DNA of 64,000 nt from Sphingobacterium lumbrici (GTDB lineage: Bacteria; Bacteroidota; Bacteroidia; Sphingobacteriales; Sphingobacteriaceae), in assembly GCF_006476045.1 (NCBI RefSeq), contig NZ_SRZY01000032.1, forward strand, positions 44,816-108,815, in the 5' to 3' direction. Under the pieces are notes generated by a model. It saw nothing but the letters and a program-made list of their open reading frames with translations. It had not been told where the DNA came from and made no database searches. Positions 34,037 to 43,281 of the stretch are shown here, piece after piece; the stretch's first letter is position 1, and each line of letters starts with the position of its first letter. Made by a program: the position numbers and the translations under genes.

Positions 34037-35164
34037 CTATAAATTACCTCTCTTTTCCTGTTCCCGTTCAATAGCTTCAAAAAGAGCTTTGAAATTACCT
34101 GCTCCAAAACTTTGTGCTCCCTTACGCTGAATAATCTCGTAAAACAGGGTCGGCCTATCTTCAACGGGTTTGGTAAAAATCTGAAGGAGATACCCTTCTT
34201 CATCCCTATCAACTAAGATCCCTAAATCCTGAATAATCTTGATTTCCTCATCAATCTCACCGACGCGATCGGGCAACATATCATAATAAGCTTCAGGTGG
34301 TGCACTCAAAAACTCAACACCACGGGCTTTCAATGCTTTGACAGTAGATACGATATCTTTCGTCGCCAAAGCAGCATGCTGCACGCCTTCTCCTTCATAA
34401 AACTCAAGGTACTCTTCAATCTGAGATTTTTTCTTTCCTTCGGCAGGCTCATTAATCGGAAATTTAACATAGCCATTTCCGTTGCTCATCACCTTACTCA
34501 TTAACGCCGAATATTCAGTATTGATTTGCTTATCATCAAAAGACAGGATATTTACAAATCCCATTACATTTTGATACCATTCCACTGTTTCGTTCATTTT
34601 GTTCCAACCCACATTACCTACGCAATGATCTACATACAGCAATCCGGTTTCCGCTGGATTATAGTCACTGGCCCAAGCCTCGTATCCGGGCATAAAAATC
34701 CCGTTATAGTTTCTGCGCTCTACAAACATGTGTACTGTCTCGCCATAAGTATAAATACCGGCGGTCCACACTTCACCATTATTATCTTTCGTACATATAG
34801 GTTCTTGGTACACGCTGGCACCTCGCTTTGTTGTTTCTTCAAACGCTTTTCTAGCATCATCAACCCAAAGGGCCAATATCTTCACCCCATCACCGTGCTT
34901 CTTCACATGCTCCGAAACAGGATGGTCAGAACGCAAGGCTGTTGTCAATACCAATCTAATTTTGTTCTGTTTCAACACGTATGAAACACGATCTCTAACT
35001 CCTGTTTCCGGTCCTGCATAAGCTTCAGACTGAAAACCAAAAGCGGTCTTGTAATAATGTGCAGCCTGTTTAGCATTACCTACATAAAATTCAATGTAAT
35101 CTGTACCGTTAATTGGCAGAAAATCCTGTGCTAACGCAATTTTCTCCGCAAAAGTATTTGCCAT
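34037..35164 (-). CDS. hppD: 4-Hydroxyphenylpyruvate dioxygenase
   Basis: A 375-aa Fe(II) dioxygenase converting 4-hydroxyphenylpyruvate to homogentisate. The iron ligands are His180 (VDHCVGN), His263 (GVQHAAL) and Glu343 (FYEIIQR). Two vicinal-oxygen-chelate domains are complete and the C-terminal gate helix (GAGNFKALFEAIEREQ) is present. It stands between hmgA (32 bases upstream) and the dehydrogenase, matching the order of the pathway. Confidence 0.95.
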   Translation of the reverse strand: MANTFAEKIALAQDFLPINGTDYIEFYVGNAKQAAHYYKTAFGFQSEAYAGPETGVRDRVSYVLKQNKIRLVLTTALRSDHPVSEHVKKHGDGVKILALWVDDARKAFEETTKRGASVYQEPICTKDNNGEVWTAGIYTYGETVHMFVERRNYNGIFMPGYEAWASDYNPAETGLLYVDHCVGNVGWNKMNETVEWYQNVMGFVNILSFDDKQINTEYSALMSKVMSNGNGYVKFPINEPAEGKKKSQIEEYLEFYEGEGVQHAALATKDIVSTVKALKARGVEFLSAPPEAYYDMLPDRVGEIDEEIKIIQDLGILVDRDEEGYLLQIFTKPVEDRPTLFYEIIQRKGAQSFGAGNFKALFEAIEREQEKRGNL

Positions 35165-35196
35165 GATATTATATTATAGTTTATTTAATTAGTTAC

Positions 35197-36354
35197 TTAA
35201 CTCATCCATGATTTATAATAATCGGGATCTTCCAAAGCCAACGCCTCTTCCGTCAGCATAAGCGGTCTGAAAGGATCGATCATTACAGCAAGCTCGTCTG
35301 TTCTGGTCTGCCCTATACTCTTCTCGACAGTACCAGGATGCGGGCCATGTGGTATTCCTCCCGGATGCAACGTAATCTGTCCCTTCTCTATCGAATTGCG
35401 GCTCATAAAATCACCGTCTACATAATAAAGAAGCTCATCGGAATCAACATTACTATGATTGTAGGGAGCAGGAACCGCCAAAGGATGGTAATCGTACAAC
35501 CGGGGACAGAAACTACATAACACAAAAGCATCGGTTTCAAATGTTTGATGTACCGGTGGAGGTTGATGTAACATACCTGTTATCGGCATAAAGTCGTGAA
35601 TCGAAAAAGCCCAGGGATAATGATAACCATCCCAACCGATAAAGTCAAAAGGATGACTACCGTAAATATAAGGGTATATCAATCCTTGTTTTTTGATCTT
35701 CACCTCAAACTCACCCAGTTGATCATGGGTCTCAAGATTTTCAGGCACCCGTATATCCCTTTCGTAAAAAGGAGCATGTTCCATCAATTGCCCGAACTCG
35801 TTACGATAGCGCTTTGGTGTACGCACAGGCGAAAAGGATTCCACGATAAGCAAACGATTATCCGTATCCTCAAAATGAATCTGATAGATTGTACCACGAG
35901 GTATGACCAGGTAATCGCCATAAGAAAAGGGGATTTGACCATAGCCTGTTTTAAGGACTCCCTTTCCTTCATGAATAAAAATAATTTCGTCAGCCTGACT
36001 ATTTTTATAAAAATAATCCTCCATAGATTGCCGAGGGGCTGCTAACGAGATATGCAAATCCTGATTAACAAGCACCGGTTTTCGGCTGTCTAGATAATCG
36101 TCTGCCGGGGCTAAAGAAAACCCCTTTAGGCTAGTATGTTTAAGATGTCTTTCCCGCGCAATCTTGGGCGAAACGTCATAAGGATCACGTATCTGCCTTA
36201 CCAAGGTCGGAGGATGGCAGTGATACACTAAGGAGTAGACACTCGAAAATCCGTGCGTGGACACTAATTCTTCAGCGTATAAATCGCCGTTTTCTTTCTT
36301 AAATACAGTATGTCGCTGTGTGGGAACTTGCCCGAGTTTATGATAAAATGTCAT
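35197..36354 (-). CDS. hmgA: Homogentisate 1,2-dioxygenase
   Basis: A 385-aa cupin-fold iron enzyme that opens the homogentisate ring to maleylacetoacetate. Recognisable parts are the start MTFYHKLGQVPTQRHTVF, the cupin segment DEIIFIHEGKGVLKTGYGQI, and the iron site PAPYNHSNVDSDELLYY and GGIPHGPHPG. It leads the minus-strand unit hmgA-hppD-dehydrogenase and is divergent from the fumarylacetoacetase-like gene, with 309 bases between them. Confidence 0.95.
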   Translation of the reverse strand: MTFYHKLGQVPTQRHTVFKKENGDLYAEELVSTHGFSSVYSLVYHCHPPTLVRQIRDPYDVSPKIARERHLKHTSLKGFSLAPADDYLDSRKPVLVNQDLHISLAAPRQSMEDYFYKNSQADEIIFIHEGKGVLKTGYGQIPFSYGDYLVIPRGTIYQIHFEDTDNRLLIVESFSPVRTPKRYRNEFGQLMEHAPFYERDIRVPENLETHDQLGEFEVKIKKQGLIYPYIYGSHPFDFIGWDGYHYPWAFSIHDFMPITGMLHQPPPVHQTFETDAFVLCSFCPRLYDYHPLAVPAPYNHSNVDSDELLYYVDGDFMSRNSIEKGQITLHPGGIPHGPHPGTVEKSIGQTRTDELAVMIDPFRPLMLTEEALALEDPDYYKSWMS

Positions 36355-36663
36355 AATTCTCTGGTTTAAAACAGTTAAAAAAAATAGATATGAAAATACT
36401 CAAATGGTATATTACGAGCTACAAAAGTTGTTGTCTTAGTACTGAGCAAATACAATATCCGCTATCATCGCTTTAATAAAAGCAATCAATCCTATGGATA
36501 ACTTCGAATTATGTAAGCCAAGATCGTACATAGTTGGGTTTATAATGCCATAAAGATAAAAATGATTTCCAATATTCTAACAACATGTATTAAAAAAAAT
36601 GCAATTTTATATATATTTGCAGCGTAAATCTATAATTGAACCCGCATTAACACCCGTCTTTTT
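36355..36663. other. Divergent control region between hmgA and the fumarylacetoacetase-like gene
   Basis: About 310 AT-rich bases without a credible gene. They hold the promoter-like TATATTTG for the rightward gene at 36612-36619 and must hold the hmgA promoter; I saw no clear palindromic operator. Confidence 0.5.
36612..36619 (+). promoter_or_regulatory. Candidate -7 element for the fumarylacetoacetase-like gene
   Basis: TATATTTG matches TAnnTTTG 44 bases before the start codon; the upstream box is not obvious. Confidence 0.4.
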
Positions 36664-37638
36664 ATGAGAATTGTAACATGCCTTTATCACGACACAGAAC
36701 ACTTAGCCCTGCTGGTTGAAGACAAAATATACCTTTGTTCTGAATTGAGCACACAACTTCCAACCAAAATGCAGACCTTTCTTCAAGGCGGTAATCAAAA
36801 CATGGTCAACCTGAAGCAGATTGAAATAAAAATAAAGGAAGAAAAAATCAAAACAAATTGTATACACGTCTCAGAAGTAAAACTATTGGCCCCGGTCCCC
36901 CATCCTTCTTCGTGTAGAGATGCGTACGCATTTAGACAGCACGTATCGACTTCAAGACGCAATCGTGGCTTAGAAATGATACCCGAGTTTGATCAATTTC
37001 CGGTTTTTTACTTCACCAACCACCAAGCTATATATGGCCCCGGTGATATTCCCTGCATGCCATTACACATGGGACAGTTAGACTTCGAACTTGAGGTTGC
37101 CATAGTCATAAATAAGAGAGGGAAAAATATAAAAGCCTCCGAAGCGGACGAATATATAGCAGGCTATATGATTATGAATGATATAAGTGCCCGAAAGCTG
37201 CAAATGGAAGAGATGAAACTAAATCTAGGCCCTGCCAAAGGAAAAGATTTTGCAACGGTAATTGGCCCTTGGCTCGTAACGAAGGACGAGTTGCAGATTT
37301 ATAAGACTAATCCCCCAGAAGGCCATATTGGCGACTGTTATAACTTAGAGATGACCTGCAAAGTCAATGACAAACAAGTGTCCTTAGGTAATCTTGCTGA
37401 CATGGACTGGACATTTGCTGAAATTATCGAACGGGCATCCTACGGTGTAGAACTCTTCCCTGGTGATGTAATAGGCTCTGGAACAGTAGGAACTGGTTGT
37501 TTTTTGGAACTCAACGGTACAGGAAGATTGCAAAACCCTACACATATAGACCAATGGTTAGTAGACGGCGACAATATCGCTTTAGAAGTAACTGGCTTGG
37601 GTAGACTCGATAACAGAATTATCCTACTTCCTGACTAA
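36664..37638 (+). CDS. Fumarylacetoacetate hydrolase family protein
   Basis: A 324-aa hydrolase of the FAH family. The metal-site and active-site pattern of true fumarylacetoacetases is visible: DFELEVAIVI (two Glu), YMIMNDISARKLQ (Asp) and KGKDFATVIGPW (Lys). Together with HppD and HmgA it would complete conversion of tyrosine to fumarate and acetoacetate; no maleylacetoacetate isomerase is seen, so one elsewhere or spontaneous isomerisation is needed. It is transcribed away from hmgA and is followed by the flavin reductase gene. Confidence 0.85.
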   Translation: MRIVTCLYHDTEHLALLVEDKIYLCSELSTQLPTKMQTFLQGGNQNMVNLKQIEIKIKEEKIKTNCIHVSEVKLLAPVPHPSSCRDAYAFRQHVSTSRRNRGLEMIPEFDQFPVFYFTNHQAIYGPGDIPCMPLHMGQLDFELEVAIVINKRGKNIKASEADEYIAGYMIMNDISARKLQMEEMKLNLGPAKGKDFATVIGPWLVTKDELQIYKTNPPEGHIGDCYNLEMTCKVNDKQVSLGNLADMDWTFAEIIERASYGVELFPGDVIGSGTVGTGCFLELNGTGRLQNPTHIDQWLVDGDNIALEVTGLGRLDNRIILLPD

Positions 37639-37696
37639 TTTTGTAAAATTTATTGAGCATTAAGACTATAACATTAGCACATTTAAAACACAAAAT

Positions 37697-38554
37697 ATGA
37701 ATACAACCATAAGCTTTGATCCAAAAAAAGATCAAGCTATATTTGACAACCTGATTAAATACGCTATCGCACCAAGGCCTATATGCTTTGCCAGTACCAT
37801 AGATAAAGACGGACAGGTCAATCTCAGTCCTTTCAGTTACTTTAACTTAATGTCCCATCAACCCCCGGTCTGCATTTTCTCTCCCTTGCGGCGCATGCGT
37901 GACGGTTCTACCAAACACACCTTAGAAAATATTTTAGAAGTCGAGGAGGTAGTCATTAACATTGTTAACTACGATATAGTGCAACAGCAATCCTTAGCTA
38001 GTACAGAATATGCCAATGGGGTCAACGAGTTTGAAAAAGCAGGTCTTACCCCTATACCATCTGTTTACATCAAGCCCCCTCGGGTAGCCGAATCACCAAT
38101 TCAACTGGAATGTCGTGTGCAGCGGGTTATTCCCTTAAGTGGTCTACCTGGAGCAGGTAATCTTGTACTTGCTGAAGTACTTTGTATGCACGTACAAGAA
38201 CACCTGCTAAATGAGAATAATGCTATTCAACAACACGAATTAGACCTTGTAGCCCGATTGGGCGGAGATTGGTATTGTAGGATCACAAAAGAGAATCTTT
38301 TCATAGTTCCCAAGCCATTACGCAATTTAGGAATAGGCGTGGATAACCTACCTGAATCTATTCGCCTATCCAAAATTCTTACAGGAAATCATCTCGGCCT
38401 TCTGGCAAACGTAGAAGCCATACCGCCATTGGACCATAATATGACTTTAGACATCGCTTTTGATACCGAAGAAAACATGCACGTATACGTGGCACAATTG
38501 CTTGATCAAGGCGAAATACAAAAAGCATGGCAAGTGTTACTCAAAACGATATAA
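37697..38554 (+). CDS. Flavin reductase family protein (FMN-binding split barrel)
   Basis: A 285-aa protein whose first 200 residues are a flavin-reductase-like domain: YAIAPRPICFASTIDKDGQVNLSPFSYFNLMSHQPP is the typical FMN-binding stretch. The last 80 residues form an extra domain rich in acidic residues. Relatives sit next to fumarylacetoacetase-type genes in Bacteroidota. It could supply reduced flavin or catalyse a step on an aromatic breakdown product; the exact job is unknown. Confidence 0.8.
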   Translation: MNTTISFDPKKDQAIFDNLIKYAIAPRPICFASTIDKDGQVNLSPFSYFNLMSHQPPVCIFSPLRRMRDGSTKHTLENILEVEEVVINIVNYDIVQQQSLASTEYANGVNEFEKAGLTPIPSVYIKPPRVAESPIQLECRVQRVIPLSGLPGAGNLVLAEVLCMHVQEHLLNENNAIQQHELDLVARLGGDWYCRITKENLFIVPKPLRNLGIGVDNLPESIRLSKILTGNHLGLLANVEAIPPLDHNMTLDIAFDTEENMHVYVAQLLDQGEIQKAWQVLLKTI

Positions 38555-38604
38555 TAAGATAGAAAATAATTGAATTTAAGTTCGTATTCTGCGTATTTAA
38601 GTGA

Positions 38605-39777
38605 TTAAAAAAGATCAATAATTACCCGAATACTCATAAAGGCCATTAACAATACGATTGTCACACCGATAACCGTAAGTGGAAGTGGCTGCTTATATTC
38701 TCCGACTATAGCTGATGTATAGGAAGCAATGAGCATCACGCTCAAGGAAATTGGCAAAATGATACCATTGATCGCCCCAGCAATAATCAACAGGTTGACA
38801 GGCTTACCTACCACAACGAATATCGTGGTCGAAATCAAGATAAATGCAATAATAATCCAGTTTTCATTTTTTGCAATCTTAGTACTGAATGACTTGATAA
38901 ACGAGATTGAAGTATATGCAGATCCAATAATAGAAGTGACCGCAGCGGCAAACATCACGAGACCGAACAAGCGATACCCGAAGTTGCCGGCAGCAAATTG
39001 AAAAACCGAAGCTGTCGGATTGCTTTCGTCTATTAGTAAACCTCGGCTGATGATCCCCAGGGAGGCTAAAAACAGACAAATTCGGACCAAAGAAGCCACA
39101 GAAATCCCCATCACCGCACTCCTGTTGACTTTGGGCAATGCCGCTCTTCCTTTGATACCGGCGTCAATCAGTCTATGGCCACCGGCAAATGTAATATAGC
39201 CACCTACCGTACCGCCCACTAACGTAATGATAGCCACAAAATCGATTTTCAACGGAACTACAGTCCTTAACACAGCTTCGCCGACCGGAGGTGCCGAAAC
39301 GATGGTAATATAGATAATCGCAAGGATCATGATACCGCCCATTATTTGGGTAAACCGATCCATAGCTTTACCTACCTGTCGATTCACAAATACGGTAACA
39401 GCTACCAATGCCGCCAGTACGGCCCCGATGGTGACATCCATACCGAATAGTGCTTCAAGACCTAATCCTGCTCCGGCAACATTCCCGATATTAAATGCCA
39501 ATCCTCCCAAAATAATAAGCAGCGAGATAAAACCGCCAAGTCCCGGAAGAACCATATTGGCTATATCTTGAGCTCGCCTTTCTGAAACCGTAATAATACG
39601 CCAGATATTCAACTGTACACCTATATCGATGAGAATAGAAACCAAGATGACAAAGCCGAAACTAGCTCCTAATGAATTGGTAAAAACTGTGGTCTGTGTC
39701 AAGAAACCGGGACCTACAGCTGAAATAGCCATTAATAATGCTGCCCCAATAAGCGCCGAAGTAGTCTTATTTTTCAT
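38605..39777 (-). CDS. NRAMP-fold transporter lacking the metal-binding motifs, in the pxp operon
   Basis: A 390-aa inner-membrane protein with about 11 hydrophobic segments and overall NRAMP (SLC11) similarity. In true NRAMPs TM1 carries DPGN and TM6 carries MPH, which bind the metal. Here TM1 reads GPGFLTQTTVFTNSLGASF (23-40) and TM6 GGTVGGYITFAGGHR (188-202), so those residues are missing. The start codon overlaps the pxpA stop by four bases, so it is made together with 5-oxoprolinase subunits. Annotation pipelines call it a divalent metal transporter; I infer uptake of 5-oxoproline or a related organic acid, since the fold belongs to the APC superfamily. Confidence 0.8.
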   Translation of the reverse strand: MKNKTTSALIGAALLMAISAVGPGFLTQTTVFTNSLGASFGFVILVSILIDIGVQLNIWRIITVSERRAQDIANMVLPGLGGFISLLIILGGLAFNIGNVAGAGLGLEALFGMDVTIGAVLAALVAVTVFVNRQVGKAMDRFTQIMGGIMILAIIYITIVSAPPVGEAVLRTVVPLKIDFVAIITLVGGTVGGYITFAGGHRLIDAGIKGRAALPKVNRSAVMGISVASLVRICLFLASLGIISRGLLIDESNPTASVFQFAAGNFGYRLFGLVMFAAAVTSIIGSAYTSISFIKSFSTKIAKNENWIIIAFILISTTIFVVVGKPVNLLIIAGAINGIILPISLSVMLIASYTSAIVGEYKQPLPLTVIGVTIVLLMAFMSIRVIIDLF

Positions 39778-40532
39778 TGTATAGCTATATTTTGTTCTTT
39801 TAATGCCTGATGAATTTTTATCGCAAAGTGAATCGCCTCCGAATTGTCCCCGTGAAGACAGATGGTATCCGCTTGGATCTCGACCTCAGTCCCTTGCAGT
39901 GAGGTCACCCTTCCCTTCTTTAGCATCTGAATCACTTGATCGATGGCCTGTTGATCCTGCTGAATAAGCGCGTCCTCATCAAACCTGGGTGTCAATGTTC
40001 CATCCTGCTGATAGGTACGATCAGCAAAAACCTCACTATACACCATTAACCCTCTATTTTTACCTGCTGTAATTAATTCACTGCCCGAAAGCCCGTAAAG
40101 TATCAATGCAGGGTCCGTATCGTAAATGGCCTGCGCAATAGCCTCCGCCAGATCACGCTCTCTTGCAGCCATATTATAGAGCGCACCATGTGGTTTTACG
40201 TGATGCAGAGTCGCTTGCTGAACTTTAGCACATGAGGCCAAAGCTCCAATCTGATAGACCACCAACTCATATACTTCCCTCGGAGACAAGTGCATCTCGC
40301 GTCGGCCAAAACCTACTGTATCCTGAAATCCAGGATGTGCCCCGATGTTTACATGATACTTTAAAGCCATCTGTATAGTCTTCATCATCGTCCCGGGATC
40401 TCCTGCATGAAACCCACAGGCAATGTTGGCCGACGAAATATAGGGTAAGATCGCTTTGTCATCGCCCATTATCCAGGAACCAAAACTCTCGCCCATGTCG
40501 CAGTTCAGATCTACAGTAAGTCTATTATTCAT
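39774..40532 (-). CDS. pxpA: 5-Oxoprolinase subunit PxpA
   Basis: A 252-aa LamB/YcsF-family protein: VDLNCDMGESFG at the start, IACGFHAGDPGTM, NIGAHPGFQD and HVKPHGALYN carry the conserved His/Asp residues. With PxpB and PxpC it forms the bacterial ATP-dependent 5-oxoprolinase that opens pyroglutamate to glutamate. It overlaps pxpC by eight bases and the transporter gene by four. Confidence 0.93.
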   Translation of the reverse strand: MNNRLTVDLNCDMGESFGSWIMGDDKAILPYISSANIACGFHAGDPGTMMKTIQMALKYHVNIGAHPGFQDTVGFGRREMHLSPREVYELVVYQIGALASCAKVQQATLHHVKPHGALYNMAARERDLAEAIAQAIYDTDPALILYGLSGSELITAGKNRGLMVYSEVFADRTYQQDGTLTPRFDEDALIQQDQQAIDQVIQMLKKGRVTSLQGTEVEIQADTICLHGDNSEAIHFAIKIHQALKEQNIAIQ

Positions 40533-41484
40533 ACTTTAATGCTATTGTCCTTTTCAGTTGATTTAATTGTGTATTTTTATTTTTGAGTAGTCCGTGTGCT
40601 TCCGTCAACGCAATCAGTTCAAATGTAATTTGATCCTGCGGTGTCTTTTGAGCCAACAACGGCAAGTCAACCGTAGCGACCTGCCCTATCACCGGATACC
40701 CTCCCGTAGTCGGATGATCTGCCATAAGTATAATAGCATTGCCCTGAGGTGGCACCTGAATAGTTCCAAAGGAGACCGCTGTCGATAGCTGCTCCCGTTG
40801 ATCTTTTATCCGGAGCGGTCCTTCTGATTCCAATCGGTACCCCATCCGGTCCGATTCATTGCTAAGGGTAAATGTATTGAACAAAAAGTTTAAAAGACTT
40901 GGGCTATCAAACTGTGCAAAATGAGGCCCTTCTGTAACCCGAATACTCCGCTCCGAAAGGTCCGGGTAGATCGAGGTATCTATACACCATCGAAATTCCC
41001 GCTTTGACCCGACATAAGGCCTGCAAAATTTGATTTCGTCCTGCTTTTTCAGCGCACGTCCCTTCCAACCGCCTATCCTCCCTTTCAAATAGGTAGACTT
41101 GCTACCTAGCACCTCCGGCACATCCAGACCACGATAAAAACAAATGTAACTCCGACAGCCTGATTTAGGCTTACCGAATGAAAGAACCGATCCTGCCGCT
41201 ATGAAAACGGGCTTCCACATCGCTACAGACATATTATCTACAGAAGGAGACAAATCAGCTCCTGTTATACAAACCAATTGACCCTCGTCAAAATATAGCG
41301 TTGGCCCGAGACTTGTACATTCTATACCGGCTTCGTCTTCATTGTTGCCCAGTATGCTATTCCCTAGCCGAAGGGCCAAAGTATCTATTGCCCCGCTGAC
41401 CGCTATCCCGTATTTTCGGAATCCAGACCTACCCAAGTCCTGTATGGTAGTCAATAGACCTGTCTTGATTACCCTAACCCCCAT
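40525..41484 (-). CDS. pxpC: 5-Oxoprolinase subunit PxpC
   Basis: A 319-aa biotin-dependent-carboxyltransferase-like protein (KipA/PxpC family): TTIQDLGRSGFRKYGIAVSGAID at the start and ADHPTTGGYPVIGQVATVDLPLLAQ near the end are family signatures. Works with PxpB as a two-part unit. It overlaps both neighbours (11 bases with pxpB, 8 with pxpA), so the operon is tightly coupled. Confidence 0.93.
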   Translation of the reverse strand: MGVRVIKTGLLTTIQDLGRSGFRKYGIAVSGAIDTLALRLGNSILGNNEDEAGIECTSLGPTLYFDEGQLVCITGADLSPSVDNMSVAMWKPVFIAAGSVLSFGKPKSGCRSYICFYRGLDVPEVLGSKSTYLKGRIGGWKGRALKKQDEIKFCRPYVGSKREFRWCIDTSIYPDLSERSIRVTEGPHFAQFDSPSLLNFLFNTFTLSNESDRMGYRLESEGPLRIKDQREQLSTAVSFGTIQVPPQGNAIILMADHPTTGGYPVIGQVATVDLPLLAQKTPQDQITFELIALTEAHGLLKNKNTQLNQLKRTIALKYE

Positions 41485-42169
41485 TTTCTATTTTTCTGAT
41501 ATGTAAAAACTCATCATACCCGATCGGTTCAAAACGTACGCGATCACCAACTCCAAGAAACGAAGGCTTATCCCGGTTCATGTTGAACAGTTGCAGGGGT
41601 GTCTGCCCGATAATCTGCCAACCACCCGGAGTTTCCATTGGATAAACGCCTGTCTGTTCACCGGCAATACCCACTGATCCGGCCTCTATTTTGAGACGGG
41701 GCACCTCCTTACGTGGAGCAGCAATACGTTTGTCCATTCCACCAAGATAAGGAAATCCCGGTGCAAAGCCAATCATATATACCAGATACTCACTTTCACT
41801 GTGTATACGGATCACCTGCTCTTGGCTCAATCCTGTATAGCGTGCCACATCGGCCAAATCAGGCCCATTATAGAAAACAGGGATTATTTTTTCCAAAGAT
41901 TGCTGTTCTAAACAGGAAGGTATATTTTCTAGCAGATGTTGAATCACGATTAGCACCGCCTCATACCCAATAGTCAAAGGATCGTAATAAATGGTGATCG
42001 TTGTATAGGCCGGAACGTATTCAATAATACCAAGCGTATTCATATTATCCATACAAGCTGCAACATTTCGGATTCGATTATTGACCTCTTTCGAAATAAC
42101 ATCGCCAAAACATAAGACAACCGCATGATCGCCCAAAGGATAATATTTTATGGAATCTGACAAGTTCAT
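41474..42169 (-). CDS. pxpB: 5-Oxoprolinase subunit PxpB
   Basis: A 231-aa KipI/PxpB-family protein. Signatures: YPLGDHAVVLCFG at the start, IPVFYNGPDLADVA, and MIGFAPGFPYLGGMD with PGGWQIIGQTPLQLF in the C-terminal half. First gene of the minus-strand unit pxpB-pxpC-pxpA-transporter. An inverted repeat CTTTAT/ATAAAG lies eight bases upstream of its start (42177-42194). Confidence 0.92.
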   Translation of the reverse strand: MNLSDSIKYYPLGDHAVVLCFGDVISKEVNNRIRNVAACMDNMNTLGIIEYVPAYTTITIYYDPLTIGYEAVLIVIQHLLENIPSCLEQQSLEKIIPVFYNGPDLADVARYTGLSQEQVIRIHSESEYLVYMIGFAPGFPYLGGMDKRIAAPRKEVPRLKIEAGSVGIAGEQTGVYPMETPGGWQIIGQTPLQLFNMNRDKPSFLGVGDRVRFEPIGYDEFLHIRKIENGG

Positions 42170-42546
42170 GCCTATGCTTTATGATACGATAAAGTCGTCC
42201 GTGTAGCAACAATTCATAATTTCTCTTTTATAATCCTTACAAACCTAAATAAACGTATTATGATTAAATAGATCAATACCCGAATCTTACGACCCGACAC
42301 GTTCTCATCAGGTTAAAAAAAAGAGTCATCCAAGTTAATACAAGTTGTTTTCCATAAAACCCAGATGACAACGTTATTTCCATTAAGAATAGATGACGAT
42401 TCTTTGCGATGGTATAACGGTCAATGAGAAAGAACAGGAAATCCTTTTTTTTGATCCAGCAGAAATCGCTGCAAGCGCGAACAAATCTTAGCTTAAAGGT
42501 TTAAACCTTTCTTTCCTACTATCCAAAACTGTACACCTCCCTCTAT
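42170..42546. other. Intergenic region between the pxp operon and folB
   Basis: No convincing gene. It must hold the pxp promoter. It also contains a 16-base perfect palindrome AAAGGTTTAAACCTTT at 42495-42510 and two overlapping tiny open frames (from ATG at 42364 and 42393, 20 and 32 codons), the second reading MTILCDGITVNEKEQEILFF. These may be chance or a small peptide. Confidence 0.35.
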
Positions 42547-42909
42547 TTAATCCCGCATATAATGCAAAGAAACCCTAGAATTTGCTAAATCTCCTCCAAA
42601 AGGTGGATTTGTCTTCCGAATGGAAACATCTACACGAGAGACAAAGTTATATTTCTTGAGTACCAGGTCAAGGATATCTTCGGCAGCAGACTCCAATAGC
42701 TTCCTTTTTGGAGACATCACCTCTACCAGTACCTGATACAATTCTTCATAATTGACCGTATTTTTCAAATCTTCGGTATCCGGATTTTCGAAAGGAAAAC
42801 ACACTTCTATATCGATATAAAATTCATTACCCAACAACTGCTCTTCTTCATAAAAGCCAATAGGAGAAAAAAAACGAACTTCAGTAAGTGCTACCTTTTG
42901 TATAACCAT
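42547..42909 (-). CDS. folB: Dihydroneopterin aldolase
   Basis: A 120-aa cytoplasmic enzyme of folate synthesis that cleaves 7,8-dihydroneopterin to 6-hydroxymethyl-dihydropterin and glycolaldehyde. IGFYEEEQLLGNEF holds the conserved Glu, TVNYEELY the Tyr and SIRKTNPPFGGD the catalytic Lys near the C terminus. Length is normal. It is alone on this strand. Confidence 0.9.
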   Translation of the reverse strand: MVIQKVALTEVRFFSPIGFYEEEQLLGNEFYIDIEVCFPFENPDTEDLKNTVNYEELYQVLVEVMSPKRKLLESAAEDILDLVLKKYNFVSRVDVSIRKTNPPFGGDLANSRVSLHYMRD

Positions 42910-43061
42910 GATCTAATATACGAAAATTCTGACAACACCATACAAGAAATCACTTATGCTCAGAAAATTTGCTAACACACGAATCTTACCAATTGTCTTT
43001 ATTCTAGTCCTTGCACATACATCCATAATTAAAACCACACGAAATGGTTCAAGTGAACCTG

Positions 43062-43220
43062 TCAATAACTAATTAATTCGTATTGTTTGGTAATGATAGA
43101 TGTGTCAGCTATATTTTCTGTGGTATCTGTGTCCGAGATAGTTGATTGTCCCTCCTCTTGCCCCCAGCCTTGTACCACAACGCCCAGAGCAATTACTGCT
43201 GTTAAGATTAGCTTTTTCAT
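43062..43220 (-). CDS. Small secreted peptide of unknown function
   Basis: A 52-codon open frame starting MKKLILTAVIALGVVVQGWG, an ideal signal peptide, followed by a short acidic, Ser/Thr-rich remainder (QEEGQSTISDTDTTENIADT) and ending KQYELISY. Too short for most gene finders. The signal peptide and the lack of any overlapping gene argue that it is real. No family was recognised. An even shorter frame lies 61 bases upstream on the same strand. Confidence 0.55.
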   Translation of the reverse strand: MKKLILTAVIALGVVVQGWGQEEGQSTISDTDTTENIADTSIITKQYELISY

Positions 43221-43281
43221 AATTTATCAGTTTAAAATGGGTCGAATAATTCTTTTAGAAAACTATAATAATAAGCTCCAC

